Shown here piece after piece: positions 21,024 to 31,413 of a stretch of 64,000 nt of DNA. Position 1 is the first letter of the stretch; every line of letters begins with the position of its first letter. The notes under the pieces were generated by a model. It saw nothing but the letters and a program-made list of their open reading frames with translations. It was not told the origin of the DNA and did no database searches. A program made the position numbers and the translations under genes. This DNA comes from Harmonia axyridis (lineage: Eukaryota > Arthropoda > Insecta > Coleoptera > Coccinellidae), in NCBI RefSeq assembly GCF_914767665.1, contig NC_059504.1:21392501-21456500 (forward strand), given 5' to 3'.

Positions 21024-22043
21024 TAGGGGAGCCCAAGAGGAGATTTGAAGAGTTACTCGAGCGCGTCAGAAAACTATATGAGAAGAAACCTTATTCCTTG
21101 TATTGTACTCCTACCATATATAAACTTTTCATATAAGGGCGTGCTCCGAAGACAGCTCGTCAGATTAGTAAAAAAAAATTAATTCTCAGAAAAACTCGAG
21201 CGCGTCAGATTGAGGCTAGGTAGGTTAAATACATACAGAAGAGAATATATGTATTTCAATAATCTGAATGATTTTAGCGTGGCATAAGGAAATAGGTGAG
21301 TGGAAAAATTGTAAAAAGAAAGTCACTGTGAAATACTCGTGCGCGATTAATTTTTTTTTTTTATTTTGAAGGAAATCCTGTAAGAATAACAGAATAAAAA
21401 TAATCTGACGATTTTCATGGGGCGATGTAGCTTAAACCATAAATGAAGTGTTGTGCGTACAGCTGCTGAGAACTGGATTGAAATTTTTTTTTATATATAT
21501 ATATTATACTATTTATTATATTAATAAATAATAATAAAATTACACCTACATATATGCGTAGTAATTTATTCCACTCAGAAATTAAAAAAAAAAATTTTTC
21601 TTTCAATTTTCCAAATTTATTTCAAGGTCACTTTTTTTTACATTTTCAAAAATCTACCATGACTTTTGATCACATCCAAATCGTCGGATATTATAATAGG
21701 ACACTTTTTTGAGTTTTCTAAATATTCTCTTCGAATATCTGACACGCTCGAATAATTTTTTGTTTTTTTTTCTACCCTTTTCTACAGCCATCCTCCCCTA
21801 ATTACTCGTCAGAATAATATCTCTCGGTAAAGGCGGTAAACATGAATTGAATGTCTGAGGCGCTCGAGTATTTTTATGTGAATGATTTTTTTTAACATTT
21901 TTGAAAATTAGCACACGCTCTCCTCCTCACTAAAATGGCAAAATGAACATAAATTATTTTTCGTTTTAGGCCCAAATCTTCACAATCTGATCGGTCCCCA
22001 TGACGCTTTAGTAACTGAAAATTAAGCGTACCGGGCTCCCCTA
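21024..22043. mobile_element. TIR element TAGGGGAGCCC with repeated CTCGAGCGCGTCAG motifs
   Basis: TAGGGGAGCCC at 21024 and its complement GGGCTCCCCTA at 22033-22043 bound about 1.02 kb. Inside, a motif near ACTCGAGCGCGTCAGA occurs at 21056 and 21194, with a variant at 21331 (ACTCGTGCGCG). The opposite orientation is near 21738 (TGACACGCTCGA), 21856 (TGAGGCGCTCGAG) and weaker at 21910. Mirror-arranged subterminal repeats of this kind are usual binding sites for a transposase. No transposase frame is present and no clear target duplication was found, so the superfamily is open. Confidence 0.65.
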
Positions 22044-22046
22044 TTA

Positions 22047-22977
22047 TAGGGTGTTTTTTTTTTCGAGGTATATAACTTTAAGTTGGCATTACTGTTCAAG
22101 ATGGCGTCAGATTTAACAGCTGTCAAGTGATTTATTTTCAGTTTGGTTTGGCAATGCATTATGAATAGACTCACGCCTGACCAACGCTTGCAAATAGTGC
22201 AATTTCATTTCGAAAATAATGGTTCTGTGCAGAATACGTATCGCGCACTACGCCCATTAGCGATGAAGCGCACTTCTGGTTGAATGGCTACGTCAACAAA
22301 CAAAACTGCTGCATTTGGAGTGAAGCAAATCCTCAAGTGTATGTCGAAACACCATTACATCCAGAAAAACTGACTGTTTGGTGCGCTTTATGGGCTGGTG
22401 GAATCATTGGCCCGTACTTCTTCAAAAACGATGATGGCCAGAACGTTACAGTCAATGGTGATCGGTATAGAGCCATGATTGCTAACTTTTTCATTCCTGA
22501 ATTGAACAACCATGATGTCCAGGAGCTGTGGTTCCAACAAGACGGCGCAACATGTCACACAGCTCGTGGCACAATCGATTTATTGAAAGACACGTTTGGT
22601 GCCGCCTAATTTCACGTTTTGGACCTGTGAATTGGCCTCCAAGATCTTGTGAATTAACACCGATAGACTACTTTCTGTGGGGCTATGTAAAGTCATTGGT
22701 CTATGCGGATAAGCCACAAACCCTTGATCATTTGGAAGACAACATTCGCCGTGTCATTGCCGATATACGGCCACAAATGTTGGAAAAAGTCATCGAAAAT
22801 TGGACGTCCAGATTGGACTACATCCGAGCCAGCCGTGGCGGTCATATGCCAGAAATCATATTTAAAATGTAATGCCTCAAGATTATCTTGCGGATAAATA
22901 AAATTCATGTCAATCGAATAATCCATCGTTGTTTTATTGCAGTTTAAAGTTCTATAGCTCAAAAAAAAAACACCCTT
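22047..22977 (+). mobile_element. Internally deleted DD41D (rosa-type) mariner, copy 1
   Basis: Terminal repeats TAGGGTGTTTTT and the complement of AAGGGTGTTTTT are flanked by TA (22045-22046, 22978-22979). It is 931 bp, whereas an intact member should be about 1.3 kb. The missing part lies between the first helix-turn-helix and the first catalytic motif. It sits immediately right of the 21024-22043 element. Copy 2 at 37366 has the same left deletion border. Confidence 0.85.
22161..22872 (+). pseudogene. DD41D mariner transposase remnant
   Basis: Opens MNRLTPDQRLQIVQFHFENN, the N-terminal helix-turn-helix, then jumps at about 22257 to SDEAHFWLNGYVNKQN, which carries the first aspartate. The second lies in FQQDGATCHTAR and the third in TPIDYFLWGY. 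In the sister copy, where the frame is whole, 41 residues separate the last two, the DD41D spacing of the rosa family. A one-base loss near 22602 shifts the frame between the second and third aspartates. The C-terminus SRGGHMPEIIFKM is intact with stop at 22870. Non-functional. Confidence 0.85.
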
Positions 22978-23036
22978 TATAACCAATCACTCGTACAAAA
23001 TATTTTTAAAATTGGTGAGGGGGTATTGAAGTTCAC

Positions 23037-23843
23037 CAGTGGCGGTTCTACTATACCGGCGGGGGGGCCAGATGTCATGAGGGCCCGGAGGGTCCACGCG
23101 GAAGTGGTAACAATATGTTTGAAATTGTTATTAGATTCTGATAACGCGAATGAATTTTCAGAATATATTCTCCAGTCTTACGACTTTTACTTTGATGTGC
23201 TGCAAATGTTCTACCATCTGTGTGCAGTACCTGCACGTTATTATTTGTCGCAAGCCATCCCAGTCCAGCCCCTAGCCGACTTCATCCCAAATCGAAGCTT
23301 TCAGCGCAGCACTAGGGATTTTGCTAATTAAAAATCATTAAAATTTATTTACGGAATGAAATGTCACAAGGGAGACTAAGTGGACTTGCAATATTATCCG
23401 TAGAAGCAGAAGAAGAAGCTGCAATGGATACATCAATTTTTATAAACGAATTTGCAGATAGGAAGGCAAGAAGAAGAGATTTTCACTGAGTTTATATTAT
23501 ATACATGTTTTCGTTATATTCAATGATCATTTCAAGGAATTTTGATACTTTATTAATATTTTGATCATGTGTTATGTTCTTTTCTAGTGATCTCAATTTG
23601 TTCCTTTGTTTTTTTGTATTTTATATTATTACAAAGAATTATACGTTTGTTTTGAGATTTAAATATTATTTCTCCCAGTCCTCTAAGAAGTTGTTATTTA
23701 TTCACAGTGTTCGTAGGTGATTATAGCATAGAAGCAGAACGCATATACACAACAAAATTAATAAAGAGATTCACCTTAAAACAAGGGGTCTTGGTACAAT
23801 TCTCGCGGGGGGAGGGGGTGCATAAAACCTAAACACGCCACTG
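23037..23843 (+). mobile_element. hAT deletion derivative with exact 8-bp duplication
   Basis: It starts CAGTGGCGGTTCTAC and ends CACGCCACTG, with AAGTTCAC on both sides (23029-23036, 23844-23851). The 8-bp duplication and CAGTGGCG end define a hAT insertion. A G-rich run follows each end. The 807 bp keep only the last part of the transposase. The frame at 23026-23331 has no hAT motif I can name and may be chance or a scrambled remnant. Confidence 0.88.
23361..23489 (+). pseudogene. hAT transposase C-terminal tail
   Basis: The frame reads MSQGRLSGLAILSVEAEEEA and on to FINEFADRKARRRDF before a stop at 23487-23489. It is the very end of the hAT dimerisation domain in ZMYM1-like transposases (RLSxLAxLSIE...FAxxKARRxxF). 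The catalytic core and zinc finger are absent, so this is a leftover of the deletion that formed the element. This tail has no lesion of its own. Confidence 0.8.
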
Positions 23844-23851
23844 AAGTTCAC

Positions 23852-24355
23852 ATTCATTTTTTGAAATCTAATACAACATGAATAATACGAATTCTCCCTC
23901 AACCAACAATTAACGACAAAACAGGGGTGTACCCCAACACCCACCTTCTGCGTGAGTATCAATTATGGCCGTCCCATCCACATATTATTCAATTAGAAGA
24001 ACCACACTTGGCACCTGTTCAGCTCCAAGGGTTCTAGCCAACGCAGCAGCTCCAACCTCTAACAATTATCTCCCTATCTCGAAGGCATCTCTGGCCACGC
24101 GTCCGAGAAATTTATCGCGTCAATTTGCCAAAAACCGAGGCTAAAAATCGGTGTCGATTATATCGGACCGTTCTGGTGGCGCCCCAGAGCGGCACCACAG
24201 ATCCCCGTTTTTATTGCGATCTCTGTGTCACTACCTAGAAAAACACTTAAAACTTAATTGAATTCGCTCGTATTTTCGAATTGGTCCATCTAGCGAGATA
24301 CGCCCGGACTGGATTTTGGTAATCGTAATCGATTTCGGGGTCGTTTTCTTGTTGA
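23852..24355. other. Unassigned stretch, G+C-richer between 24000 and 24240
   Basis: This part is clearly richer in G+C than its neighbours and shows no repeat structure or long frame. It contains short palindromes such as TGGTGGCGCCCCAGAGCGGCACCA-type text. It could be host unique or regulatory DNA. That is a guess from composition. Confidence 0.3.
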
Positions 24356-24446
24356 TTGCTTGTGGAAAAAATCCGAGGGAAGCAATGTCGTGAAGTCAGG
24401 ATCTTTTGAGAGCTTCATTCGTTCGATCATTCGTTCATTGCACCTA

Positions 24447-25730
24447 ACAGGCCAATTGAAAATTCCCCGGTGTATCACAGTAAAATACATTTTTTTGGCA
24501 AAATTCTATTTTATTATTCAACATAGATGCCTTCGAGGGCGATACAGCGATTATAGCGATCTTCCAAATTGTCGATAACATTTTTGTAGTACCCTTTTAT
24601 CTTTTGCTTCAGAAAAGGCCTCAGTTTCGGCGCTTACTCCTGCATTGGCGCCGAATTTCTTTCCATCGAGCATTCTTTTGAGGTCTGAACAGGAAAAAGT
24701 CGCTGGGGGCCTTATCTGGCGAATACGGTGGATTCAGAAGCAATTGGAAGCCCAATTCATGCAATTTTGACATTGTTTTCATCGATTTGTAATACGGCGC
24801 ATTGTCTTGATGAAACAGGCCCTTTTTTTCTTCAAATGGGGCCGTTTTTTATCGATTTCATCCTTCAAACTATCCAATAACGCTATATAATAATCGCTGT
24901 TGATGGTCTGGACCTTTTGGTGGTAATCAATGAATATTATACTTTGCGCATCCCAGAATACTGTTGCCATAACCTGGCCAGCTGACTGTTGTGTTTTTCT
25001 TCGCTTTGGATTCGGTTCATCGTGTGTAGTCCACTCAGCTGACTGTCGATTGGACTCCAGAGTGAACTGATGGAGTCATGATTCATTGTCACATATCGAC
25101 GTAAAAATTCAGGTTGATTGCACTTAAACAGCCTCAAAAAAACTCAGAATAATCATTAACACGTTATTGCTTTTGATCGATTGTAAGCTCGCGCGGCACC
25201 CATTTTGCACACAGCATTCTCATGTACAAATATTCGTGAATGATATAATGCACACGTTCAGATGATATCTTCACAATGTCAGGTATCTCGATCAACTTCA
25301 CTTTACAGTCATTCAAAATTATTTTCTGAACTTTTTTATTTTTTCGTCGGTGACTCTTTTGTGCGTCCACTGCGTTCGCCGTTTTCGGTGCTCATTTCAC
25401 CACGTTTAAACTTAGCATACCAATCAATTATGGTTGATTTTCCTAGTGCGGACCCCGCAAACTCTTCATCAAGCCAAGATTTTGCTTCAACTGTATTTTT
25501 TCCCTTCATAAAGCAATATTTTATCAGTACACGAAATTCTTTTTTTTTCTCCTTTTTTCAAATAACAAAAGTTGCTACACTCACGACGTAATATCCCACA
25601 AACTAATGGTCAGACTGCTGCCAAATTTCGACACGTATCGTTTAAAGGTTGGTACTAACTAAAAATCAAATGGATTTAATACTAGCACCGCCATATGTGC
25701 ATCAGACCGGGGGCTTTTCAATTGGCCTAA
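24447..25730 (-). mobile_element. Full-length but dead mariner (mellifera-like)
   Basis: The ends are ACAGGCCAATTGAAAA (left) and the complement of TTAGGCCAATTGAAAA (right), flanked by TA at 24445-24446 and 25731-25732. Length 1284 bp, the normal mariner size. It holds one transposase pseudogene on the minus strand. The subfamily name is inferred from the protein wording (FWDA...IFIDY, HQDNAP, PPYSPD). Confidence 0.87.
24500..25575 (-). pseudogene. DD34D mariner transposase pseudogene
   Basis: From the 5' side (about 25560) the frame reads MKGKNTVEAKSWLDEEFAGS, STIIDWYAKFKRGEMST, then KKVQKIILNDCKVKLIEIPD and LCAKWVPRELTIDQKQ. Later blocks are VFWDAQSIIFIDY, FHQDNAPYYKSMKTM and NPPYSPDKAPSDFF. 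The last two aspartates are 34 residues apart (DD34D). The TGDE motif of the first aspartate is corrupted to TMNHDS. Several frameshifts (near 25150, 24960, 24800 and 24650) break the frame. The end LEGIYVE is still visible near 24525. Confidence 0.85.
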
Positions 25731-25815
25731 TATATGCGTGTATGAGGTCTGCAAGGGCTTAATTGGCGCTTCCAACGTCACGTCAATGCTTTCCCAATTT
25801 GTTTTCGATATTTCT

Positions 25816-26288
25816 AATTAAATTTATTCAGATGATATTATACAAATCAATCTGAATGAGATATCTAAGATTATATAACGCATATTTTGATGAACCAATT
25901 TGATAGATATTGATAAGGGGATATATCTTTGACGACGTAGTATAATCGTTTTGGTGTTTCGCCTCCTGCAATACTGAGATCATTTACATAGTAACATTCT
26001 TGGACGTTCGCCAAAATAATAAAAATCAAGCTCAGTGAAATGTCATTGAATTATCAAATTGCAGTGCTTTGGTTATAGTTATCGAAATTATTCGTTAAAT
26101 TATCGTATCGAATACCAACTCGATCATAGCCAATATATTTCGTGAATCGATGTATAATCGAATATCAAGATATTCGATTAATATCACAAGTGATATTATA
26201 ACTGATGATAATAATTATAATAATGTTTATTCCCATAATGAAAAAACATAAATTTAAATTATTCATCAATATTATTCTACACTATCAA
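25816..26288. other. A+T-rich spacer with a reversed (TTA)n tail
   Basis: At 26205-26245 the minus strand shows GGGAATAAACATTATTATAA followed by A+T repeats, like the tail at 1108-1135. The strand opposite to the window would carry the element. Segments at 25920-26100 match 48535-48680 inverted (for example AACATTCTTGGACGTTCGCC against GGCGAACTTCCAAGAATGT), so another unnamed interspersed repeat is present here. Confidence 0.45.
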
Positions 26289-26290
26289 TA

Positions 26291-28327
26291 TACAGGGTGA
26301 GTCTTTGACTTGTACATATATTTTAACCGAAGATTCTTGAGGTCAAAAGAAACACTTTTTTCATTTACCATTTTTTCCGATTCGGCCCTGTTCAAAAGAT
26401 ATAGCCATTTTAAATTTTCAAAATGAGCTAATTCACCCCTGAAAACCGAAACACTGAAATTTTCTCAAACATAAGATATACCTTTTGAACCTTGAAAATA
26501 ATCTACTAAATTAGAAAAACCATCATAAACTCACGTTTAACATTCCATTTGTTGAACAAAGTAGTGTTTATAATGAAATAAATGAGTTATTCCAATTTTG
26601 TTGACGCTAAAGATTAAATATTCTTCTCTTGATTTTCTATTCCATTTTCGATAAGTATAACGAATTGAGCTCGCTACCACCCATATTAGCTCTGATATCC
26701 ATATCCATTCATTCTTTATATTTTATTTATATGATATCGTTGTTTATTTCATTTCGTACAAGAATTGCCATTTAACCTCACATTCTCAAATAAATAATAT
26801 TCATCTGTAAAAGTTCTAACACAGATTAGTAGTCTGTGGTTTTAAGTTTGAACATCAAATTTCGAGTGTTGCAAATTTAAACATAGCAGTTCGAATAATC
26901 TATGTTCTAACCTAAAATATTCATTTACAGATTACACTGTTGTTGTTATTATGATTTTGCTATTATGTTAGTATGAAATGAAAATCATCGAAAATTTGAA
27001 GAATCCCAACAGAATATTGAAGTTCCATACATATTTTCGAGAAATTTAAAAACAATTTCCAAAATAATTGTGTGGATACAAAATAAATAAGTGTGCATTC
27101 TAAAAGAAAGTAATTCCTTTATGAAATGAAGCATTTGATTTGTTTCAACTATCTCATAAAAATAAAAATAATGATCAATATTTTTGGAGCCATCAGAGTG
27201 AAAATATGGAAATGAAGTTTTATGGCTCTGTAATCAATGGAAAATGTTAGACTCCACTACTTGATTCTTCTTGATTTTGCCATTGAAAATAAATGAGAAG
27301 TATTCAATATAAATATCCACAGTTGAATATCCTGTTTCTTTCAACTCACCTATTTGTGTTCATATTAAAACAAATATGGCACTCTTGGAAGTATGTCAAT
27401 CATATGCTCTAGGATGAAGTTATGGAATAGCAAAAGAATAAAAGTATTTAATCTCAATCACATGAAAATTTGTCTAGTATGTACTTAGTGGTATGTTTCG
27501 ATGTGAGTTTGAATGACCTTCGAAGAATACAGTATTGTTCGATAGCAGCTGTCTTTAGTGGGATAGTGACTGTTGTCATTATAATGGGACTATTTTGTGA
27601 AAACTTTCTTAAACATGGGCTTTATGGGAAATCTGGACTTTTCAAAATAGAATGTTGATTTTAATGAAGTATCTTCTTATTATAAGAGCTGTGTCAAAGC
27701 TCAGTAATTTGTAATCAAATAGAAGAGTTGAGGTGAGCTTATTCAAATAACTTCATTTTCAAACTAAGTTGGCTAGTACTTCAATTCTAAAATCTGAGAC
27801 ATAACATCATAGTAAATATCCATTTCTGTGTTTTTTTCCACAACAGAACAGAGTTGCCTTTAGCCAAAGTACCCAATTTTTCGAATTTCACAGATAATTT
27901 TTTTTTAAGATCAAGTTACTCGAAAACGGCGCTTTGTAGGGGAAAATATGAAGAATACTTTTATTTTCCAAATTAGCCAAATATTGTTTAATGAACGTTC
28001 AAATTACTTTTTAGAGTTGGATTCTTCGAATTTCTGGTATTTTTATGTGATGTAATGTTCATAATGAAGAAACTGAAAGATGTGTAGGGAATCTTGTGTT
28101 CGGAGAAGATGTATCACATCAAGGAAAAGCTATATTCCAAAAATCCATTCCTTCAATAGAACCATTTACGAGATTTAGCTGAAAATCACATTTTTTTATC
28201 GATTTTCAACAGCCTGTATCTTTGTAACCGGGCCGAATCGGAAAAAACTATAAAGGAAAAAAGTGTTTCTTTTGACCTCAGGAATCTTCGGTTGAAATAT
28301 ATGTACAAGTCAAAGACTCACCCTGTA
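26291..28327. mobile_element. 2 kb TACAGGGTGAGTC TIR element without transposase
   Basis: The left end TACAGGGTGAGTCTTTGACT and the mirrored right end, both flanked by TA, extend as imperfect inverted repeats of about 110 bp (shared blocks AACCGAAGATTCTTGAGGTC, AAAAGAAACAC, TTTTTCCGATTCGGCCC). A right-end copy is at 30268-30539 and a left-end copy at 42975-43105. The interior has no transposase-like frame and includes the segment also found at 5490-6425. It is probably a non-autonomous member of the Tc1/mariner group, judged only by the TA target. Confidence 0.75.
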
Positions 28328-28439
28328 TAAATAGGCTCCCAAATTCAATGCTCACACGGTGTATAATCAAATATTGTCCCAACGAACAAATGATTACAAT
28401 TTGTTTTTTCGAAAAAACTTTTTCTGCAGAAATATTCAT
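28328..28439. other. Short spacer
   Basis: Nothing recognised between the TIR element and the next repeat. Confidence 0.3.
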
Positions 28440-28775
28440 AAAATGTGAGTTCTTGTGTACCTTTTTTCATAAGAATCCCACTAACTCATGAACCGTTGAG
28501 TTTTAACCCAAGGCATAGCATATGGCTGAAATTTTCATGACAAAAACTATCGGATGATGCAACAATATACTGGGGTGTACCTTTTGAAATAGGGAAGTAG
28601 TAGTCTGTTTCCGGTTTAACCGGAAGTTGTAGAGATCTTTGTAGAGATCTGAAAATATTTTAGGGAGAAAGATCATTGTCTCAAACTCCAACATGCAAAT
28701 TTTCGGTGCAAAATTATGATTAGTTTTCCATAAACGTTTAATAAGCCAACGCAGTGAATCACCATGTATTCTATG
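28440..28775. repeat. Repeat shared with 63805-64000 and 20880-21010
   Basis: AACTCATGAACC, GGAAGTAGTAGTCTGTTTCC and AGTTGTAGAGATC recur in the same order at 63830-63970, and the right end recurs inverted at 20880-21010. The 92-codon minus frame over it is a by-product of the repeat. The right end GTGAATCACCATGTA corresponds to a TACAGGGTGATTCAC terminus. Confidence 0.6.
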
Positions 28776-29765
28776 GTTCATAGAATAAAGGCATTATTTA
28801 TTTGAAAATATGAATTTCTTGTGCCAAAGCACCAAAATTGATGATTCGTCAAAAAAAAACAGATTTATGGAAAGGAACAACACTATAATGAATCTATGAC
28901 CGAAAAATGAACAAATCCTATATAAAATCCACCATAATTCCCTGATATGTCTCTGGTCAACTTTTTTTGAAGCACTCATGGAAACCGTCTTCGCTTTATA
29001 GAAAACACAAAAAAAAAAACTAACGTCGAATACAGAAGTCGATCCTTACTGAAAATGCGTTTGAAATATTGTATATTATTTCGAAGTGTTCTTGTGACCT
29101 TGAGGACAACCTTAGTCGAATCATCCCTATACATATTTTATGTTTTTTGACGTAATAAATCTTATAAGACAATTTGTCTGGTAACCTCAAAGTATGCTTT
29201 TATTGAGCTTTTCCAACCTTTTTTTTTCGGACAAAAGTGGCGTCCTTAGTGGTGCGTGCTGATTCTCAACTCACGTCATTGAACCATTACAATAAATCGT
29301 CTTATCCGGTTTTATATTGCTGCAACCAATGGAGGTGGGAGTCTTAATTGAACCCACAGCGCTTTTCCTAATGATCTCTCGTGTGATCGAACCTTTACGA
29401 TACCTCCTAAATCGCTTCTTCTCCATAAGTACTAGAGTCTGTGACCACTTTTTCACAACAATTTAAGCTTCCTTTTTTTAGCATGTTAAATGTGTCAAGA
29501 TTCTATATACCTGGATGTAACTCGATATTTCCTTCCTTGAAAATAATTTTCGCAGAGTATTGAATGACATTAGACTCACTAATGAAGAATTTGAGATCAA
29601 TATCAATATCTGGTCAATACGGCCAGAAGCCATGTACCGGGTTTTTCACCATAATTTGACCCCCCCTTTAACTTTGTTACTAGAAGAGGTACAAAAAAAT
29701 GTTTTCTACAAAAGTTTCACGAAATCGACTAGTGTTTTTTAAAATGATTTCACAAAACGAAATAT
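28776..29765. other. A+T-rich stretch without a recognised gene
   Basis: Short minus-strand frames (28794-28979, 29271-29456) show no family motif. No tails or paired repeats were found. Confidence 0.35.
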
Positions 29766-29825
29766 ATACAGAGTGGGCCACATATTGATTGCAACTTCAT
29801 TTTTTCAAATGGAACACCCTGTATA
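29766..29825. repeat. Miniature pair of TACAGRGTG ends
   Basis: TACAGAGTGGGCCACATATT at 29766 and GGAACACCCTGTA ending at about 29823 face each other only 58 bp apart. This is either a minimal internally deleted element or two unrelated ends side by side. Confidence 0.45.
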
Positions 29826-29915
29826 TTTGACTAGCTCTTTTTTCCCTGATTTCGAATATATAACATATGTTTGGCCTATCTCTCTTATTCTGAGTACCAC
29901 AGAGTTTCAAATTTT

Positions 29916-30255
29916 AAGAACCACCTGACATGCTCAGTAATCAGTTTTCAAGTGGTATGCTGCGAAAACTCAAAATGCCTTTTTTTGAGTTATCTTGTTG
30001 GCAACGATATGACATATGGTCAAATTGCCAACGAGATAACTCAAAAAAGGGCATTTTAAGAACCACCTGACATGCTCAGTAATCAGTTTTCAAGTGGTAG
30101 GCTGCAATAACTCAAAATGCCCTTTTTTGAGTTATCTCGTTGGCAATTTGACTATATGTCATATCGTTGCCAACGAGATAACTCAAAAAAGGGCATTTTG
30201 AGTTATCGCAGCCTACCACTTGAAAACTGATTACTGAGCATGTCGGGTGGTTCTT
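29916..30255. repeat. Foldback array with direct and inverted copies
   Basis: AAGAACCACCTGACATGCTC starts at 29916 and again at 30058, and returns inverted at 30236-30255. Bases 30058-30255 form an inverted repeat with arms of about 88 bp and only a few mismatches around a 20-bp centre. The inner unit ACTCAAAAAAGGGCATTTT appears several times in both orientations. Non-coding; would fold strongly as RNA or cruciform. Confidence 0.8.
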
Positions 30256-30267
30256 AAAATGCCCTTT

Positions 30268-30539
30268 TTTGAGTTATCTGGTTGGCAATTTGATGATGAT
30301 GGAATTCTATATTCGGAAAAGATTGATCACATCAATAAAAAACTATTTCCGAAAATTACTTCCTTCGATTCCATTTCATTTGCGAGATATAACTAAAAAT
30401 TACATTTTTTTGGATTTTCAACAGCATGTATTTTTCCAACCGAGCCGAATCAGAAAAAAAGTAGTAAAAAGTGTTTGCTTTAACCTCAAGAATCTTCGGT
30501 TGAAACATATATATGTACAAGTCGAAGACTCACCCTGTA
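30268..30539. mobile_element. Right-end fragment of the 26291-28327 family
   Basis: Matches 28080-28327: AACAGCATGTATTTTTCCAA, GAATCTTCGGTTGAAA, ATGTACAAGTCGAAGACTCA and CACCCTGTA at the end, followed by TA. The left end is missing; the foldback array 29916-30255 lies in its place. Confidence 0.65.
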
Positions 30540-30828
30540 TATAACACATAGGACAAGATATGTTGATTATACAGGAGAAAACCCTGGGAACTAGGAGTAT
30601 TGGAAGGAGTAGAATATCATGGCTGCGTAGCGGAGATGGTACTTGAAAAAGAAGAATAGTATCCAAGTTTCTAGATCATAAGCAAATTCAAAGTATGAGT
30701 TATTCCTCATAAAAATTACAAACTTATGATAGTGACTACCCATCCGTATACCGACCGCACTCAACGCTGCAGAACTCTCAGATCAAGATTTTTTTTATAA
30801 AAAACGTCTATTTAGCGTTCGTTTAAAC
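30540..30828. other. Spacer with no recognised feature
   Basis: No similarity noticed on either strand. The 82-codon minus frame overlaps the adjoining repeat end. Confidence 0.3.
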
Positions 30829-31413
30829 CATAGAATAATAAACATAGATAGAGGAAGTATACGCGGTTTTTACATGTCCCCAACATGGTTAGATAATGTT
30901 GTCGGATTGCGATATATTTTCAAATCTCAATTTTACTATATCATCATAAATGTATATTATATTCAATGTAATTCATTTATTTGAGTGATTCCCGATTAAA
31001 TGGGAAAAATAGAATATTTGGAATCCGATATTTCTCCTAATTGTCGAATTTATAATAAGCAGAATATTTATAATTTTCTGTATCTACCTGCTGAAATCCA
31101 AGGTTTGGCAACTTTTGCTCTCCTAGTGTCATCGATGGTGTCACGTTTGAAGTTTGTTTTCTGAATTTCTGATATTATTTGGTATTCATCTGAATATATT
31201 TTGAGTTGATATGAAACGTTGATTCACTATAGGACAGGACATAATAAGTGCGTTCTTTGTGGAGAAACTCGCGAATTGAGTGAAATATCGTATCACTGAT
31301 ATGTTTTCATTTCCGCGCGCTTCATGTCAAATTTGATAGTTCATATTGGGGACAAAATTTACTCACTGAAAATGACATAAATATGCTCCCTCTATCTATG
31401 TTTATTACTCTGA
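30829..31413. mobile_element. MITE of the GTAATAAACATAGA family, complete copy
   Basis: The left end AGAATAATAAACATAGATAG and the right end TATCTATGTTTATTACTCT are complementary. The body matches 13003-13975 minus its insertions. Length about 585 bp, non-coding. Confidence 0.75.

Larger units (their letters stand above)
24356..25815. repeat. Palindromic MITE split by a mariner
   Basis: The left half (24356-24446, GTGAAGTCAGGATCTTTTGA) and the right half (25733-25815, ACGTCACGTCAATGCTTTCC) together match the MITE at 17728-17899. The mariner 24447-25730 and one TA lie between them. Confidence 0.65.

Noticed and set aside
22693..22986. 97-codon minus-strand frame, also at 37999-38232 and 37341-37634
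   Set aside because: These are antisense to the DD41D transposase remnants and repeat only because the two copies are alike.
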